Shown one piece after another: positions 43,724 through 52,514 of a stretch of 64,000 bases of DNA. Below the pieces are notes generated by a model. It was not told the DNA's origin. It did not search any database and saw only the letters and a list, made by a program, of their open reading frames with translations. Source of the stretch: Bin5 sp965221345 (lineage in GTDB: Bacteria > Chloroflexota > Anaerolineae > Caldilineales > Caldilineaceae). The position numbers were made by a program, and so were the translations under genes. Positions within the stretch are counted from its first letter, which is position 1, and every line of letters begins with the position of its first letter. The stretch spans positions 744,001-808,000 of the forward strand of contig CBDCSD010000001.1 in the NCBI GenBank assembly GCA_965221345.1, read 5' to 3'.

Positions 43724-44653
43724 ATGGATCGCAATAATATCCGTGACTGGCTGCGCGGACCAGTAGTGGCGGTTGCGACACCCTTCAAAGAGGACTTTTC
43801 ACTCGATCTGGCCGCTTTGCAAGACAATATTCGTTTCATGGTCGAAGGCGGCGTCACGACCGGTGACGGCGTCCTATTGGTAGGCGCGGCAGGCGGCGAG
43901 TTCCCAACCCTGAATGTGGACGAGCGCAAAGCGGTCATGGACGCCTCGATCGAAGCCGCACAGGGCCAAGTGCCCATCATGACCAGTATTCAGCACACCG
44001 ATTTCCGGGTCATCCTCGACCTCGCCAAATACGCTGAAGAGGCCGGCGTCGCCGCCGCCCAGTTGGGTCAACTCTATTACTACCCTTCGACTGAGCGTGA
44101 CATCTACAACCTTTTCAGGCTGGTCGCCGACCATTCCGGTGTAACGCTCATGGTCTACCACACGCCTTGGGACGGCATCCACATGAGCCGTGAACTGCTG
44201 ACCCGGCTGACATCGATCCCAACCGTGGGGGCAATCAAGTGGGCCTCGGCAGATATGGCGGTCTACCGCGACACGATTCTGGCCTTCAAAGACAGGGTGG
44301 CCATGGTCGACAACGAGGGCCATCATCTGCTCAGCCATATGTATGGATCACGGGCGTTCGTGACCCACCTCAGCGGTTTCTGGCCACAGTATCCCCGCAA
44401 GATCTGGCGCCAACTCGAAGCCGGGCAATACGACGACGCACATGTAACCCTCGCTGCATTCAAGTGGAAGTGGTCGGCCTGGGTGGAGCAGGCAATCAAA
44501 TATACCGAGGGCGAGGGACCGTTCATAAAGGCGGCGATGGAAGCGGTAGGCCTCAAAGTCGGCCCGCCGCGCCCGCCCTATACACGGTTGTCGCCCGAAC
44601 TCCTTGCCGATCTGCGCGCCCTTCTGCTCGAAGCGGGTGTGCCTCAGGTGTGA
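43724..44653 (+). CDS. DHDPS/NAL-family lyase (DapA-like)
   Basis: 309 residues. Class I aldolase TIM barrel: PVVAVATPFKEDFSLDLAAL, GVLLVGAAGGEFPTLNVDER (GGE instead of the GTTGE typical of DapA), the catalytic Tyr in TLMVYHTPW and the Schiff-base Lys in VGAIKWAS. The altered substrate-binding motif points away from lysine synthesis toward keto-acid or sialic-acid-type lyases. The ATG at 43724 is chosen for the GGAG about 10 nt upstream. The sialidase-like gene and importer on the opposite strand next to it fit a catabolic role, but no substrate is proven. Confidence 0.8.
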   Translation: MDRNNIRDWLRGPVVAVATPFKEDFSLDLAALQDNIRFMVEGGVTTGDGVLLVGAAGGEFPTLNVDERKAVMDASIEAAQGQVPIMTSIQHTDFRVILDLAKYAEEAGVAAAQLGQLYYYPSTERDIYNLFRLVADHSGVTLMVYHTPWDGIHMSRELLTRLTSIPTVGAIKWASADMAVYRDTILAFKDRVAMVDNEGHHLLSHMYGSRAFVTHLSGFWPQYPRKIWRQLEAGQYDDAHVTLAAFKWKWSAWVEQAIKYTEGEGPFIKAAMEAVGLKVGPPRPPYTRLSPELLADLRALLLEAGVPQV

Positions 44654-44799
44654 GCATGTGATCCTGGTTCATTCTGAGTATCTTCGCGTAGCTAACGCGC
44701 GGCTCATCCACGACAGCGGTCTCTTCCACAAATTCCCTTACTGTCGGCTCCATCGTACAACCTGCGCGCAGGCATTGTCATCCCGCCCGCCGGACTCGC

Positions 44800-45780
44800 T
44801 TATTTCCTCCCTGGCGCCAGGGCGCGGGGATTCAAAGCGTCGTTGAGACCATCACCGAGGAAGTTGAAGGCGATGATTGCCAACATTAGCAGGATACCAG
44901 GCATCAGTACCAAGTGGGGATAGTAGCGCCACTGTCCCATGCTCAGGACAATCATGTTGCCCCAACTGGCCCCAGGGGGCTGGATGCCGATGCCAATGAA
45001 ACTGAGACTCGACTCGTACATCATCGCGCCGCCGAAGCTGCTGCTCAATGCCACGATCAGCGGGCCGAGAGCGTTTGGCACAAGATGACGCAAGATGATC
45101 CAGCGTTCCCTGGCCCCCACGCAGCGGGCAGCCAGGACAAAATCGGTCGCCCGCAGCGTCAGCACCTGACCGCGGATCAAACGGCCAATACCTGCCCAGC
45201 CAATCATGGACAATGCGCCAAAGACAACCAGGTAATCAATATAGACTGTGTTGTCAGCGAGCAAACTGAATCCCTGCGTGGTCTCAAGGTCCCGTGCCAG
45301 CCGCAGAACCCATGGCCTCAGCGTGGACGCCAGTAACATTGCCACCAGAATGTGGGGAAAGCTGTCGAATAGGTCAACGATGCGCACAAACGCGGCATCG
45401 GTAAGCCCACCGCGATAGGCCGCCAGCGTGCCGAAGAGAATTCCAATCAGATAGGAGAGCGACGTACTCACGACAGCCACCATGATGGCCGTACGTCCCC
45501 CCCAAAGGAGGCGCGACAGCATGTCGCGCCCCAATTCGTCAGTACCCAGCAGGTGCTCGCGGCTTGGCCCTTGATTGTACGCCCGCAGATCCTGGTCGAG
45601 GTAGTCCTGCGGCGCCAGGTAGGGTCCGAAGACGCCGATGAAGAAGATGAAAATGATAACAAAGAGACTGAGCATCGCCAGCCTGTTGGCGACCAACTTG
45701 CGCACGGCATCGCGGACGAGGCTGCGTTCGTCGTGGCGGAACAGCTGGCTGGCCGCGGCAGGCTCTCTGTGCACTATCAT
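44800..45780 (-). CDS. ABC importer permease, DppC/OppC type
   Basis: 326 residues. Six TM helices after a cytoplasmic N-terminus (SLVRDAVRKLVANRLAMLSL); LAPQDYLDQDL and HLLGTDELGRDMLSRLLWGG are hallmarks of DppC/OppC, with the ATPase-docking loop AARCVGARERWIILRHLVPN. The start overlaps the DppB stop by ATGA. No ATPase genes (dppD/dppF) are present in the window. Confidence 0.9.
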   Translation of the reverse strand: MIVHREPAAASQLFRHDERSLVRDAVRKLVANRLAMLSLFVIIFIFFIGVFGPYLAPQDYLDQDLRAYNQGPSREHLLGTDELGRDMLSRLLWGGRTAIMVAVVSTSLSYLIGILFGTLAAYRGGLTDAAFVRIVDLFDSFPHILVAMLLASTLRPWVLRLARDLETTQGFSLLADNTVYIDYLVVFGALSMIGWAGIGRLIRGQVLTLRATDFVLAARCVGARERWIILRHLVPNALGPLIVALSSSFGGAMMYESSLSFIGIGIQPPGASWGNMIVLSMGQWRYYPHLVLMPGILLMLAIIAFNFLGDGLNDALNPRALAPGRK

Positions 45781-46733
45781 ATCTCCTCGACACGTCTGCC
45801 CAGTCGGACTCGCGGGTCGACCAACCCATACGAAATATCGAGCACCAGATTCAAGGACATGGCGATAATCGCCGCCACCACCGTCGTTGCCAGGATGACA
45901 GGAAAGTCTCGCGCCACGAAGGACTGGAAGCTGAGGGCGCCGTAGCCCGGAATGTTGAAAACGCGTTCAACGAAGATAGAGCCTTGCAGGATCCCCCCGA
46001 ATAGCCCCACGCCGACCGATAACAGCGGCGTCAAGATGTGGCGAAAAATATGCCTCCAGATGACCATGCGTCGCGGCAGTCCCTTGGCGTAAGCGGTGCG
46101 TACATAGTCCTGCCGGATCACCTCCAACACAGCGCTCCGCGCCTGGCGCACTATCCCCATCAGCGGCCCCACCGCGATACAGAATGCGGGCAGCACGATA
46201 CGCGCGTCGAAGATACCGCCCCAGCCGATTGGGTTCTTCAGAACGGGGATGACCAGCACGAACAGAATGAGCAGCATCGGCGCTAATACAAAGGTAGGGA
46301 TCGAGGACACCACGACCGACGCCGACACAATGGCGTAGTCAAACAGCGTATTCTGTCTCAGGGCCGCGAAGATCCCCAGGGGAATGCCCGTTCCTACCGT
46401 TATGAGAAAAGCGACGAAGCCGAGTTGGACACTGACCGGCAGTGCCCGCCGGATCATGACCTCGATGGGGCGGCCGCCGGCCCAGATCGATTTGCCGAAC
46501 GTGCCGCGCACGAGACCGGTGACGTAGTCGCCGAACTGCACCAGGAACGGGCGGTCCAGTCCATATTGCCTGCGCAAGGCTTCATAAGCTTCCTCACTCA
46601 ACCTACCTTGCTGCTCCAAAAAGACACTGACCGGGTCGCCAGGGCCGAAATAGGTCAGGGCAAAGGCGATGAAGATGCCAACCAGCAGCGTCGGCACGAT
46701 TGCACCCAAACGCCCAATGATATAGCCGATCAT
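45777..46733 (-). CDS. ABC importer permease, DppB/OppB type
   Basis: 318 residues. Begins MIGYIIGRLGAIVPTLLVGI with FALTYFGPGDPVSVFL, typical of DppB/OppB. The docking loop RQDYVRTAYAKGLPRRMVIW and the end VLDISYGLVDPRVRL complete the family pattern. Inner membrane. Forms a heterodimer with the DppC-type gene it overlaps. Confidence 0.9.
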   Translation of the reverse strand: MIGYIIGRLGAIVPTLLVGIFIAFALTYFGPGDPVSVFLEQQGRLSEEAYEALRRQYGLDRPFLVQFGDYVTGLVRGTFGKSIWAGGRPIEVMIRRALPVSVQLGFVAFLITVGTGIPLGIFAALRQNTLFDYAIVSASVVVSSIPTFVLAPMLLILFVLVIPVLKNPIGWGGIFDARIVLPAFCIAVGPLMGIVRQARSAVLEVIRQDYVRTAYAKGLPRRMVIWRHIFRHILTPLLSVGVGLFGGILQGSIFVERVFNIPGYGALSFQSFVARDFPVILATTVVAAIIAMSLNLVLDISYGLVDPRVRLGRRVEEI

Positions 46734-46865
46734 TGTTGTTCACCGCCGATGCCTGGCAGCAACGAATCGCAGGCCCGTCGACAAGCCGGGGAAAATCCGT
46801 CCTGATAGTATTCACTGCGGGTAGCGCGGCCGGAAACCGTGATCGCAACCTCCCAACAATCGGAC

Positions 46866-47927
46866 CTATTTGCCGTAAAACCAGTCGATTCCGATGCGCG
46901 CCGCGTAGATGCCGTCGCGTTTATGATAACTGACCAGCGCCATATCGTTCAGAAAGGTCAGACTCGGATAGCCGTAGTCGTCATCCGGATCAGAACCGAT
47001 CGCGCGTTCGTGCATCCAGGTGCGGCCCTCATCCGTAGAGACTGCCGAGACGAACGGCGTGCGCAGTCTATTCTTGGTGTCGGTCGAGCGGAGCAGAAGC
47101 AGGTCGCCGGTAGATGGGATCCGTTTGACGTTGAGCGCGGACGAGTTGATAGAGAGTTTAAGACTGCGCACATCCTCGCCCTGCGACCAGGTGACTCCCT
47201 CGTCGTCGGAGTAGGATCGGACGATATAGCCGCTGTACGTCCGGCACAGCATCATCAGACGGCCGTCTTTCAAAGGGACCACATGCGGCTCCTGCGCCTC
47301 CACCGGCAGCGTATTGACGACGTTTTCCGACTGATGCCAGGAATAACCGTCGTCGTCGGAGTAGAAAACCAAGCTGACGAAGCCGCGGTGGTCGCCGCCC
47401 TCTTCCTTGATTTCCCTCTCGCAAGGGGCGAGAATCCGACCGGAGGGCAGCTGGATGAGCTTGTCGTTGAAAATGTGATTTGTGCCGGCATGGGGCGTGA
47501 CGATAAGCTGGTCGCCCCAAGTCGCGCCGTCGTCGTTCGAGCGGCGGTAGTAGGTGTGTGCGTACCGCGGCAGCGACCCGGCAAAGTAGATGTAGGACAA
47601 GAGCAACTGGCCATTCGCCAAGCGCAGGAGACTGGGGTGCCAGTATCCCTCATCCTTGCGAGTTGGCCTTGGGCGGCCAATCAGTATGAACGGTTCACCC
47701 CAGCTCTTGCCCTGGTCATTTGAGAACCGTCCCATGATGTCACCAACGATAATGCTATCAACAGGGCTGTCATCGTTGCAAGTGTAGGATAGCAACAGAC
47801 GTCCATCATTGAACTCTGCGATATCGCCCACATTCCCGCGGTAACCGAACCTTTGCCTCGGCAACTTCACCACATGCACTTCTTCGAAGAATGCGTCCGA
47901 CGTGTCTGCATGTCGACTGGCTTGCAT
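46866..47927 (-). CDS. BNR/sialidase-family protein
   Basis: 353 residues. Five Asp-box motifs of the form S-x-D-x-G-x-[ST]-W (SNDQGKSW, SNDDGATW, SDDDGYSW, SDDEGVTW, STDEGRTW) define a six-bladed beta-propeller of the exo-sialidase superfamily, with RPRPTRKDEGYWHPSLLRL near the start. No signal peptide is seen, so a cytoplasmic enzyme is likely. GGGAG precedes the ATG at 47927. Lies inside the dipeptide-type importer operon, between the binding protein and the permeases, which suggests it processes the imported compound. Confidence 0.83.
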   Translation of the reverse strand: MQASRHADTSDAFFEEVHVVKLPRQRFGYRGNVGDIAEFNDGRLLLSYTCNDDSPVDSIIVGDIMGRFSNDQGKSWGEPFILIGRPRPTRKDEGYWHPSLLRLANGQLLLSYIYFAGSLPRYAHTYYRRSNDDGATWGDQLIVTPHAGTNHIFNDKLIQLPSGRILAPCEREIKEEGGDHRGFVSLVFYSDDDGYSWHQSENVVNTLPVEAQEPHVVPLKDGRLMMLCRTYSGYIVRSYSDDEGVTWSQGEDVRSLKLSINSSALNVKRIPSTGDLLLLRSTDTKNRLRTPFVSAVSTDEGRTWMHERAIGSDPDDDYGYPSLTFLNDMALVSYHKRDGIYAARIGIDWFYGK

Positions 47928-48012
47928 TGTCAATCTCCCTCGCTCTTGCCTTCATCGGTGCCGCGGCAGCGGTGCAGAAAGGCCAGCTCTCTCCACCGCT
48001 GCCGTGCAGTCG

Positions 48013-49722
48013 TTACTCCTCGGCGATGTACATGTATTCGGAATTGATCCAACGGAAAGTGGGATCGAAGACAACGCCCTTTACGTTCGGCCTCACCAGG
48101 AACCTGCCTTCCGGCCAGTAGAGCGGGATCATCCAATACTCACTCCAGACGACATCCACAAACTCCGACCAGGCTTGAATGCGCGCGGCCTCATCTGGAT
48201 TCGATTCTATTTCCGCCAGCAGCGCGTCGGTACGTTCATCACCCCAATGCGTATGACGCGTAGAGATGAAAGAATCGCTGGCGAAGTTGTATGAACCCCA
48301 AGCCTGGGCATCCATGGAGAAGGTTTCATAGCCATCCTCCCAGATCTGGAACTTCTCTCTTTCAGCCTGCTCCATACTGGAAGCGACGGTGATCTGGATC
48401 TCGATGCCGGTCGCATCGGCCACCATCTGCTGGACCGCCTGCGCTACCTGTGCCCATTCGGGGTCCGGATAGCGGGACCAGTAGAGGATTGGGGGCACGT
48501 TTTCGGCGCTGCCGTAAGAAGAATCGGCTACGGCCTGCCTGGCGCGTTCCGGATCCGGTTGCCAATACCCTGGCCGGTCTTCGCGGTTGAAAGGCCCGGA
48601 GGGGATGATATCGGTCGCCCGCCGTTGCAGGTTGCGATAGACCGTCTCATGGATCAGATCCAGATCGATTGAGAAAAAGATGGCTTCGCGGATCTTGGGA
48701 TCGTTGGTCGGTACCGCCGCGAGGTCAAATTCGAGCCACTGCAAGCCGGCAATGCCGAAGGTCTGCACATGGTCATGCAGGGGATGGTTGGAATCGTTCA
48801 TAAACTGGGCGAAATCAGCTGTCGAAGGCATGGCGATGTCCAACTCGCCACTTTCGTAGAGCACCAACTGGGTCTGCCGGTCCTGTATGCCCTTGAACGT
48901 CATCTTCTGCAGCAGGGCCTGGGGTCCCAGTACGTAGTGGGGGTTGGGCACCAGCACGCTCACGTCCTCTTCCGGATCGAAGGACTCCACCATGAAGGGA
49001 CCAATGCCGCCACAAAAGTCGGGATGTTCATGCCAAGGCACTTCCGCGGTACCGAGTCTGATCTGCGCCGGGTCGAGAAGGCCCCAGGCGCCTAAGTTGC
49101 CCGAGGAAGTGACGTCGATGAATGCCGGCGTCACGCCCTTCAGTTTGACCTGCAGCGTGTGGTCATCCAGAACGACCAAGCCGCTGATCGCGGCATCGCC
49201 CTGCTGGTCAAAGTCCCAGGGGCCCACGTCCGCGGTTGCCTCGAGGAATTCGTCAATGCCTTCCACCATGTACCAGGCGTAATCCTTGGCCCACTTGAAC
49301 TGGATATTGAGCCACTCCCAGCCCAACTTGACATCCTGGGCCGTTATTGGTTCACCTGTACACCACTTCAAATCGGAACGGAGGTTGAAGGTGTAGATTG
49401 TGCCATCGTCGCTGACATCCCATGAGTCGGCGGCCCATGGGCGGACGCTGCCGTCAGGATGTCTCTCCAGAAGGCCGCCGCCCATGACAAGACCGCCATC
49501 ATACCAGGAACCCTCAGTGAAGTGGCCCGAAAAATAGAAGACCCTGCCCATGGTCAGTTCCTGGTTGGCGGCCATGTCGGCCGGCTTGGCAGAGCCGGTA
49601 GAATCCGCATCGGAGGCTGGCGCCTCTTGCGGCGCTTCAGAGGGGACTGCTGCGGGGGCACACGCGGTGAGCAGAATCGACAGAATGACGATCAGATTGG
49701 CTAACCTGAGATACTTTCCCAT
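48013..49722 (-). CDS. Extracellular solute-binding lipoprotein, SBP_bac_5 type
   Basis: 569 residues. Lipoprotein signal with lipobox LTAC at about residue 20 (MGKYLRLANLIVILSILLTA), a Ser/Ala/Glu-rich spacer, then the DppA/OppA fold: WDVSDDGTIYTFNLRSDLKW with CTGEPITAQDVKLGWEW, and the C-terminal WMIPLYWPEGRFLVRPNVKG. AAGGAGG lies 7 nt before the ATG at 49722. Binds peptides, opines or oligosaccharides for the two permeases downstream. Confidence 0.92.
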   Translation of the reverse strand: MGKYLRLANLIVILSILLTACAPAAVPSEAPQEAPASDADSTGSAKPADMAANQELTMGRVFYFSGHFTEGSWYDGGLVMGGGLLERHPDGSVRPWAADSWDVSDDGTIYTFNLRSDLKWCTGEPITAQDVKLGWEWLNIQFKWAKDYAWYMVEGIDEFLEATADVGPWDFDQQGDAAISGLVVLDDHTLQVKLKGVTPAFIDVTSSGNLGAWGLLDPAQIRLGTAEVPWHEHPDFCGGIGPFMVESFDPEEDVSVLVPNPHYVLGPQALLQKMTFKGIQDRQTQLVLYESGELDIAMPSTADFAQFMNDSNHPLHDHVQTFGIAGLQWLEFDLAAVPTNDPKIREAIFFSIDLDLIHETVYRNLQRRATDIIPSGPFNREDRPGYWQPDPERARQAVADSSYGSAENVPPILYWSRYPDPEWAQVAQAVQQMVADATGIEIQITVASSMEQAEREKFQIWEDGYETFSMDAQAWGSYNFASDSFISTRHTHWGDERTDALLAEIESNPDEAARIQAWSEFVDVVWSEYWMIPLYWPEGRFLVRPNVKGVVFDPTFRWINSEYMYIAEE

Positions 49723-49859
49723 CAGAATTCCTCCTTGCCATAAAAGAGCCTTCAGGATGTCGAATCTGATTTGCGGGTCTACCACCTCCCTTCCCTATAT
49801 GAGCCGGAGCTATCGTTTTCCTGTTCCAAATACCAGCGGAGGGCTGCCGGCGAGTTGCG

Positions 49860-50798
49860 TCAGGAATCCAAATCCTTCTGCTTTTCAAGCCCTTTTACGA
49901 CCGGTCGTATCGCCGCGATATGCTCCGGCCCCGTTGCGCAACAGCCGCCGATGATCTGGGCGCCCATGTCGAGCCACGTGCGCGCAAACTCGGCATATCG
50001 GTCTGGGGGATAGTCGTCGGTCTCGATCACGTGCCACTGTCGCTTTGGGAATTCTGGACGCCCGGCCGCCTGATTGTAGCCAATGTTGGCGTAGGCGCCG
50101 ACAGGTCCGTCAAAGGCCGCGCGCAGCTTGGGCAAAGAGGCGGAAATCTCCTCAGGTCGGCTGCACATCGGCAGGACTGCATCGACCTTGTGGCCTTCCA
50201 AGGCATCAGCCAGTTGCTCGAATGTTTCGCCGGCAGAGTTGGTTCCTTCCAGTGTGACATGCTTGAGTCCCAGGAAGATGGGCAGACCGGTCCCGGAGAC
50301 GGCCTGGACTGCCAGAACACAGTCGGCGACAGCCCCCACATATTCGAGCAAGATAACGTCCACACCCGCCGCCGCCAGCACCGCCGACTGGTCGGTGAAC
50401 TCTTTCGTCAGGTCCCCCCCGCCCGGCGGAGCCATGCTGCCGGCCACATACGCCTGCGGATTGAGCCGATCGCGTGCCTCGCAGGCGATCTCCGCAGCCA
50501 GGTGCGTGTACTCTTCCATCTTGTCGGCGAGGCCCACCATTCCCAGCCGCTCACGATTGGTCCAAAAGCTGTTGGTCGTGATGATATCGGCGCCCTCGCG
50601 CAGGTAGTCTTCGTGGACCTCGCGTACCAGTTCCGGCGCATCTCCCATCGCCGTCGCCGACCATGCGCCGAGACCGCCCTCGGAGGTCACGCCCTTGGAG
50701 ACATTGACGCCGCGGCGCTGCAGTTCCGATCCGGTAGCGCCGTCCAATAACAGCCTATCTCCCTTTGCCAGCCGAGACTGAATGTCATCTCTATTCAT
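49860..50798 (-). CDS. Homocysteine S-methyltransferase-family protein
   Basis: 312 residues. The N-terminal LLLDGATGSELQRRGVNV and the zinc-binding GGCCATGPEHIAAI near the C-terminus (two Cys), with an upstream conserved Cys in AVLPMCSRPEEI, match the S-methylmethionine/betaine:homocysteine methyltransferase family. May transfer a methyl group to homocysteine or a related thiol. The start MNRDDIQ at 50798 is chosen; a longer frame to 50873 reads MALGRTPSSQLVSLL, which is the repeated spacer that precedes each tail gene at 50903-51600 and is probably not coding. Confidence 0.82.
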   Translation of the reverse strand: MNRDDIQSRLAKGDRLLLDGATGSELQRRGVNVSKGVTSEGGLGAWSATAMGDAPELVREVHEDYLREGADIITTNSFWTNRERLGMVGLADKMEEYTHLAAEIACEARDRLNPQAYVAGSMAPPGGGDLTKEFTDQSAVLAAAGVDVILLEYVGAVADCVLAVQAVSGTGLPIFLGLKHVTLEGTNSAGETFEQLADALEGHKVDAVLPMCSRPEEISASLPKLRAAFDGPVGAYANIGYNQAAGRPEFPKRQWHVIETDDYPPDRYAEFARTWLDMGAQIIGGCCATGPEHIAAIRPVVKGLEKQKDLDS

Positions 50799-50902
50799 GT
50801 TTTCTTCTTTGGAAAGGGGGCGCGCCGCAAGCAGGGAAACAAGCTGGGAAGACGGCGTCCTTCCCAACGCCATTTGCGGTTTCCACCACAGTTCAGCATG
50901 AG

Positions 50903-51154
50903 TTATGCAGCGTCCCCATTGTCATCTGTCTGGTCCCCGGAGGCGGCGTCCATCTCTTCCTGAAGAAATCGCAAGAGTTTCCGGCGCTGCTCTATCGTCA
51001 GGCCGGCCAGTCTCTCCTTGGGGCTAAGTCCAGCCAGTCTTACCTTTGGGTCAAGCCCGGCTAATAACTCTTTAGTGGAAGCCATTCTGAGGACGAACCG
51101 GCGTGTCTTTTCGCTAATTTCCATCATCTCGTCCATGGTTGACTCTTCCGCCAT
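50903..51154 (-). CDS. Free-standing nuclease-tail paralogue 1 (putative small antitoxin-like protein)
   Basis: 83 residues. Homologous to the last 74 residues of the nuclease at 51630: MDEMMEISEKTRRFVLRMA, then three repeats of LAGLDPKVR/LAGLSPKER/LAGLT, RRKLLRFLQEEMDAASGD and the terminal DDNGDAA. A GGCGAGAG sequence sits before the ATG as in the other copies. Helical and acidic at the end; it lacks any nuclease motif. The role is inferred from the arrangement only. Confidence 0.7.
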   Translation of the reverse strand: MAEESTMDEMMEISEKTRRFVLRMASTKELLAGLDPKVRLAGLSPKERLAGLTIEQRRKLLRFLQEEMDAASGDQTDDNGDAA

Positions 51155-51258
51155 ATCACTCTCGCCTTTATCCGGTAAAACGGCATGTTGGGAAACAAGC
51201 TGGGAAGATTACGCCGTTTTCAACGTCATTTGCAGACTCCACCACAACGCAACATGTG

Positions 51259-51537
51259 CTATCCAGCGTCCCCATTGCTGTTTGCTTCCTCCCCGGAGGG
51301 AGTGCCCAATTCTTCCTGAAGCAATCGCAGGAGTAGCCGGCGTTCCTCATGGGTCAGGCCGGCCAGTCTTTCTTGGGGTTTAAGTTCCGCCAAAATATCC
51401 TGGGGTTCAAATCCTGCCAAAATATCCTTCGGGTCAAGTCCCGCCAACTTTTCTTCGGGGGTAGCCGTTTCAAGAACGCGTTGGCGAATCTTTTCGCCTA
51501 TCTCCATGATCTTGTCCGCGGTCAAAATCTCGGCCAT
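51259..51537 (-). CDS. Free-standing nuclease-tail paralogue 2 (putative small antitoxin-like protein)
   Basis: 92 residues, closest to the nuclease tail: MAEILTADKIMEIGEKIRQR, ETATPEEKLAGLDPKD, four LAGL-type octapeptide repeats (two degenerate: LAGFEPQD, LAELKPQE), RRLLLRLLQEELG and SNGDAG. GGGAGAG lies 6 nt before the ATG at 51537, identical to the internal start of the nuclease gene. The spacer to each neighbour (CAACGCCATTTGCGGATTCC, then GCGTCCCCAT) is repeated, so a segment of about 360 bp was tandemly duplicated. Confidence 0.75.
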   Translation of the reverse strand: MAEILTADKIMEIGEKIRQRVLETATPEEKLAGLDPKDILAGFEPQDILAELKPQERLAGLTHEERRLLLRLLQEELGTPSGEEANSNGDAG

Positions 51538-51629
51538 ATCGCTCTCTCCCTTATCCGGGATAGTCACAAGCAGGGAAGACGGCGCCCTATCCAACGCCAT
51601 TTGCGGATTCCACCTCAGCCCAGCCTGAG

Positions 51630-51854
51630 TTATGCAGCGTCCCCATTGCTGTTTGACTTGTCCCCGGAGGCAGCGTCCACCTCTTCCTGAAGCAATCGCA
51701 GAAGTGTTCGGCGTTCTGCATTCGTCAGGCCCGCCAGTCTGTCCCGGGGGTCAAGTCCCGCCAGTCTTTCTTCGGGGGTGGCCGATTCAAGGATGCTCTG
51801 GCGCATCTTTTGGCCAATCTCCATTATTTTGTCTGGAGTCAAAATCTCCGCCAT
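51630..51854 (-). CDS. Internal translation product of the nuclease gene (predicted)
   Basis: 74 residues in frame with the nuclease. The ATG at 51854 is preceded by GGGAGAG with a 6-nt spacer, conserved with the starts of both free-standing tail genes. Product: MAEILTPDKIMEIGQKMRQS, ATPEERLAGLDPRD, LAGLTNAERRTLLRLLQEE and SNSNGDAA. In enterobacterial rpn genes an internally initiated C-terminal product is known to neutralise the full-length nuclease; that function here is inference. Confidence 0.55.
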   Translation of the reverse strand: MAEILTPDKIMEIGQKMRQSILESATPEERLAGLDPRDRLAGLTNAERRTLLRLLQEEVDAASGDKSNSNGDAA

Positions 51855-52472
51855 ATCGCTCTCTCCCTTCATTTTCAGTGTCCGTTGCAGTCCCATCATG
51901 TAGGCCTGCAGAGGGGGCGACTCGGTTACGGTCGGCGAATTCAGCACTGCAAAGGCGGCCTCTCGTTCCTCTTCCCGGCTGGCAAACAGCTTAACAAAGG
52001 CGTTATGGGGGTGGGGCGGCAGGTCGTTCAACACCAACAACCACACGCGCCGCAGCAGTGGTAGAGGGCTGCTGAAAACGCCCTGTTGCAGTTCCCTATA
52101 CCCCCACTCCTCCAGCCGAGACTTTCGCGGCGTCCTGGCGCTCAGCATGACAGTGAGCGCCTTCTCTTCAGGCAAACTTTGCGCTTGCCGGTAGAAATGA
52201 TCGTAAGCGACCGCTTGGGCGAGGGCGGTTTCGTTTACCGACTCCGTATATTTGAACTCCAACAAGACGTGTCCCGCTGCGCTGTCGCGCACGCCGTCCG
52301 GCAATCGCGCTCTTTGCGCTGCGTTCCACTCTTCCCCCTCTCTGCGCAGAAGTAGGACATCGGCTTTGGGAGACTCCCCCAGCAGATCCACCTCAATGTG
52401 TACCGTTATCTCCACCGGTGCCAGGGACAAATGCAAGAGTCTGCCTAGGACCTGATGAGACTGAAAGCGCAT
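51630..52472 (-). CDS. PD-(D/E)XK nuclease-like protein with Rpn-like tail
   Basis: 280 residues. N-terminal catalytic-like domain: VHIEVDLLGESPKADVLLLR supplies the acidic residue and HVLLEFKYTESVNE the E-x-K of a PD-(D/E)XK core, followed by LAQAVAYDHFYRQA. Domain layout (nuclease plus a C-terminal 'LAGL-P-E-R' repeat tail, LLRLLQEE) resembles the Rpn/putative-transposase group of nucleases. A linker leads to an internal MAEILTP (residue 207) with its own GGGAGAG Shine-Dalgarno. The ATG at 52472 is only 10 nt from a TATAAT, so the message may be nearly leaderless. Substrate DNA inferred. Confidence 0.72.
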   Translation of the reverse strand: MRFQSHQVLGRLLHLSLAPVEITVHIEVDLLGESPKADVLLLRREGEEWNAAQRARLPDGVRDSAAGHVLLEFKYTESVNETALAQAVAYDHFYRQAQSLPEEKALTVMLSARTPRKSRLEEWGYRELQQGVFSSPLPLLRRVWLLVLNDLPPHPHNAFVKLFASREEEREAAFAVLNSPTVTESPPLQAYMMGLQRTLKMKGESDMAEILTPDKIMEIGQKMRQSILESATPEERLAGLDPRDRLAGLTNAERRTLLRLLQEEVDAASGDKSNSNGDAA

Positions 52473-52481
52473 GAGCAAAGA

Positions 52482-52508
52482 ATTATAGCCTGCAGAAGAT
52501 GATGTCAG
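52482..52508 (-). promoter_or_regulatory. Candidate near-leaderless promoter of the nuclease gene
   Basis: On the minus strand TATAAT (52482-52487) with CTGACA (52503-52508) at a short 15-bp spacing. The -10 ends 10 nt before the start codon, leaving almost no leader; no Shine-Dalgarno is visible for the full-length product, unlike the internal start. Confidence 0.45.
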
Positions 52509-52514
52509 CGCCCC

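Noticed and set aside
50799..50873. Extended start of the homocysteine methyltransferase homologue (MALGRTPSSQ...)
   Set aside because: The same peptide arises from the repeated spacer before the tail gene at 51600, so it reflects duplicated non-coding DNA.
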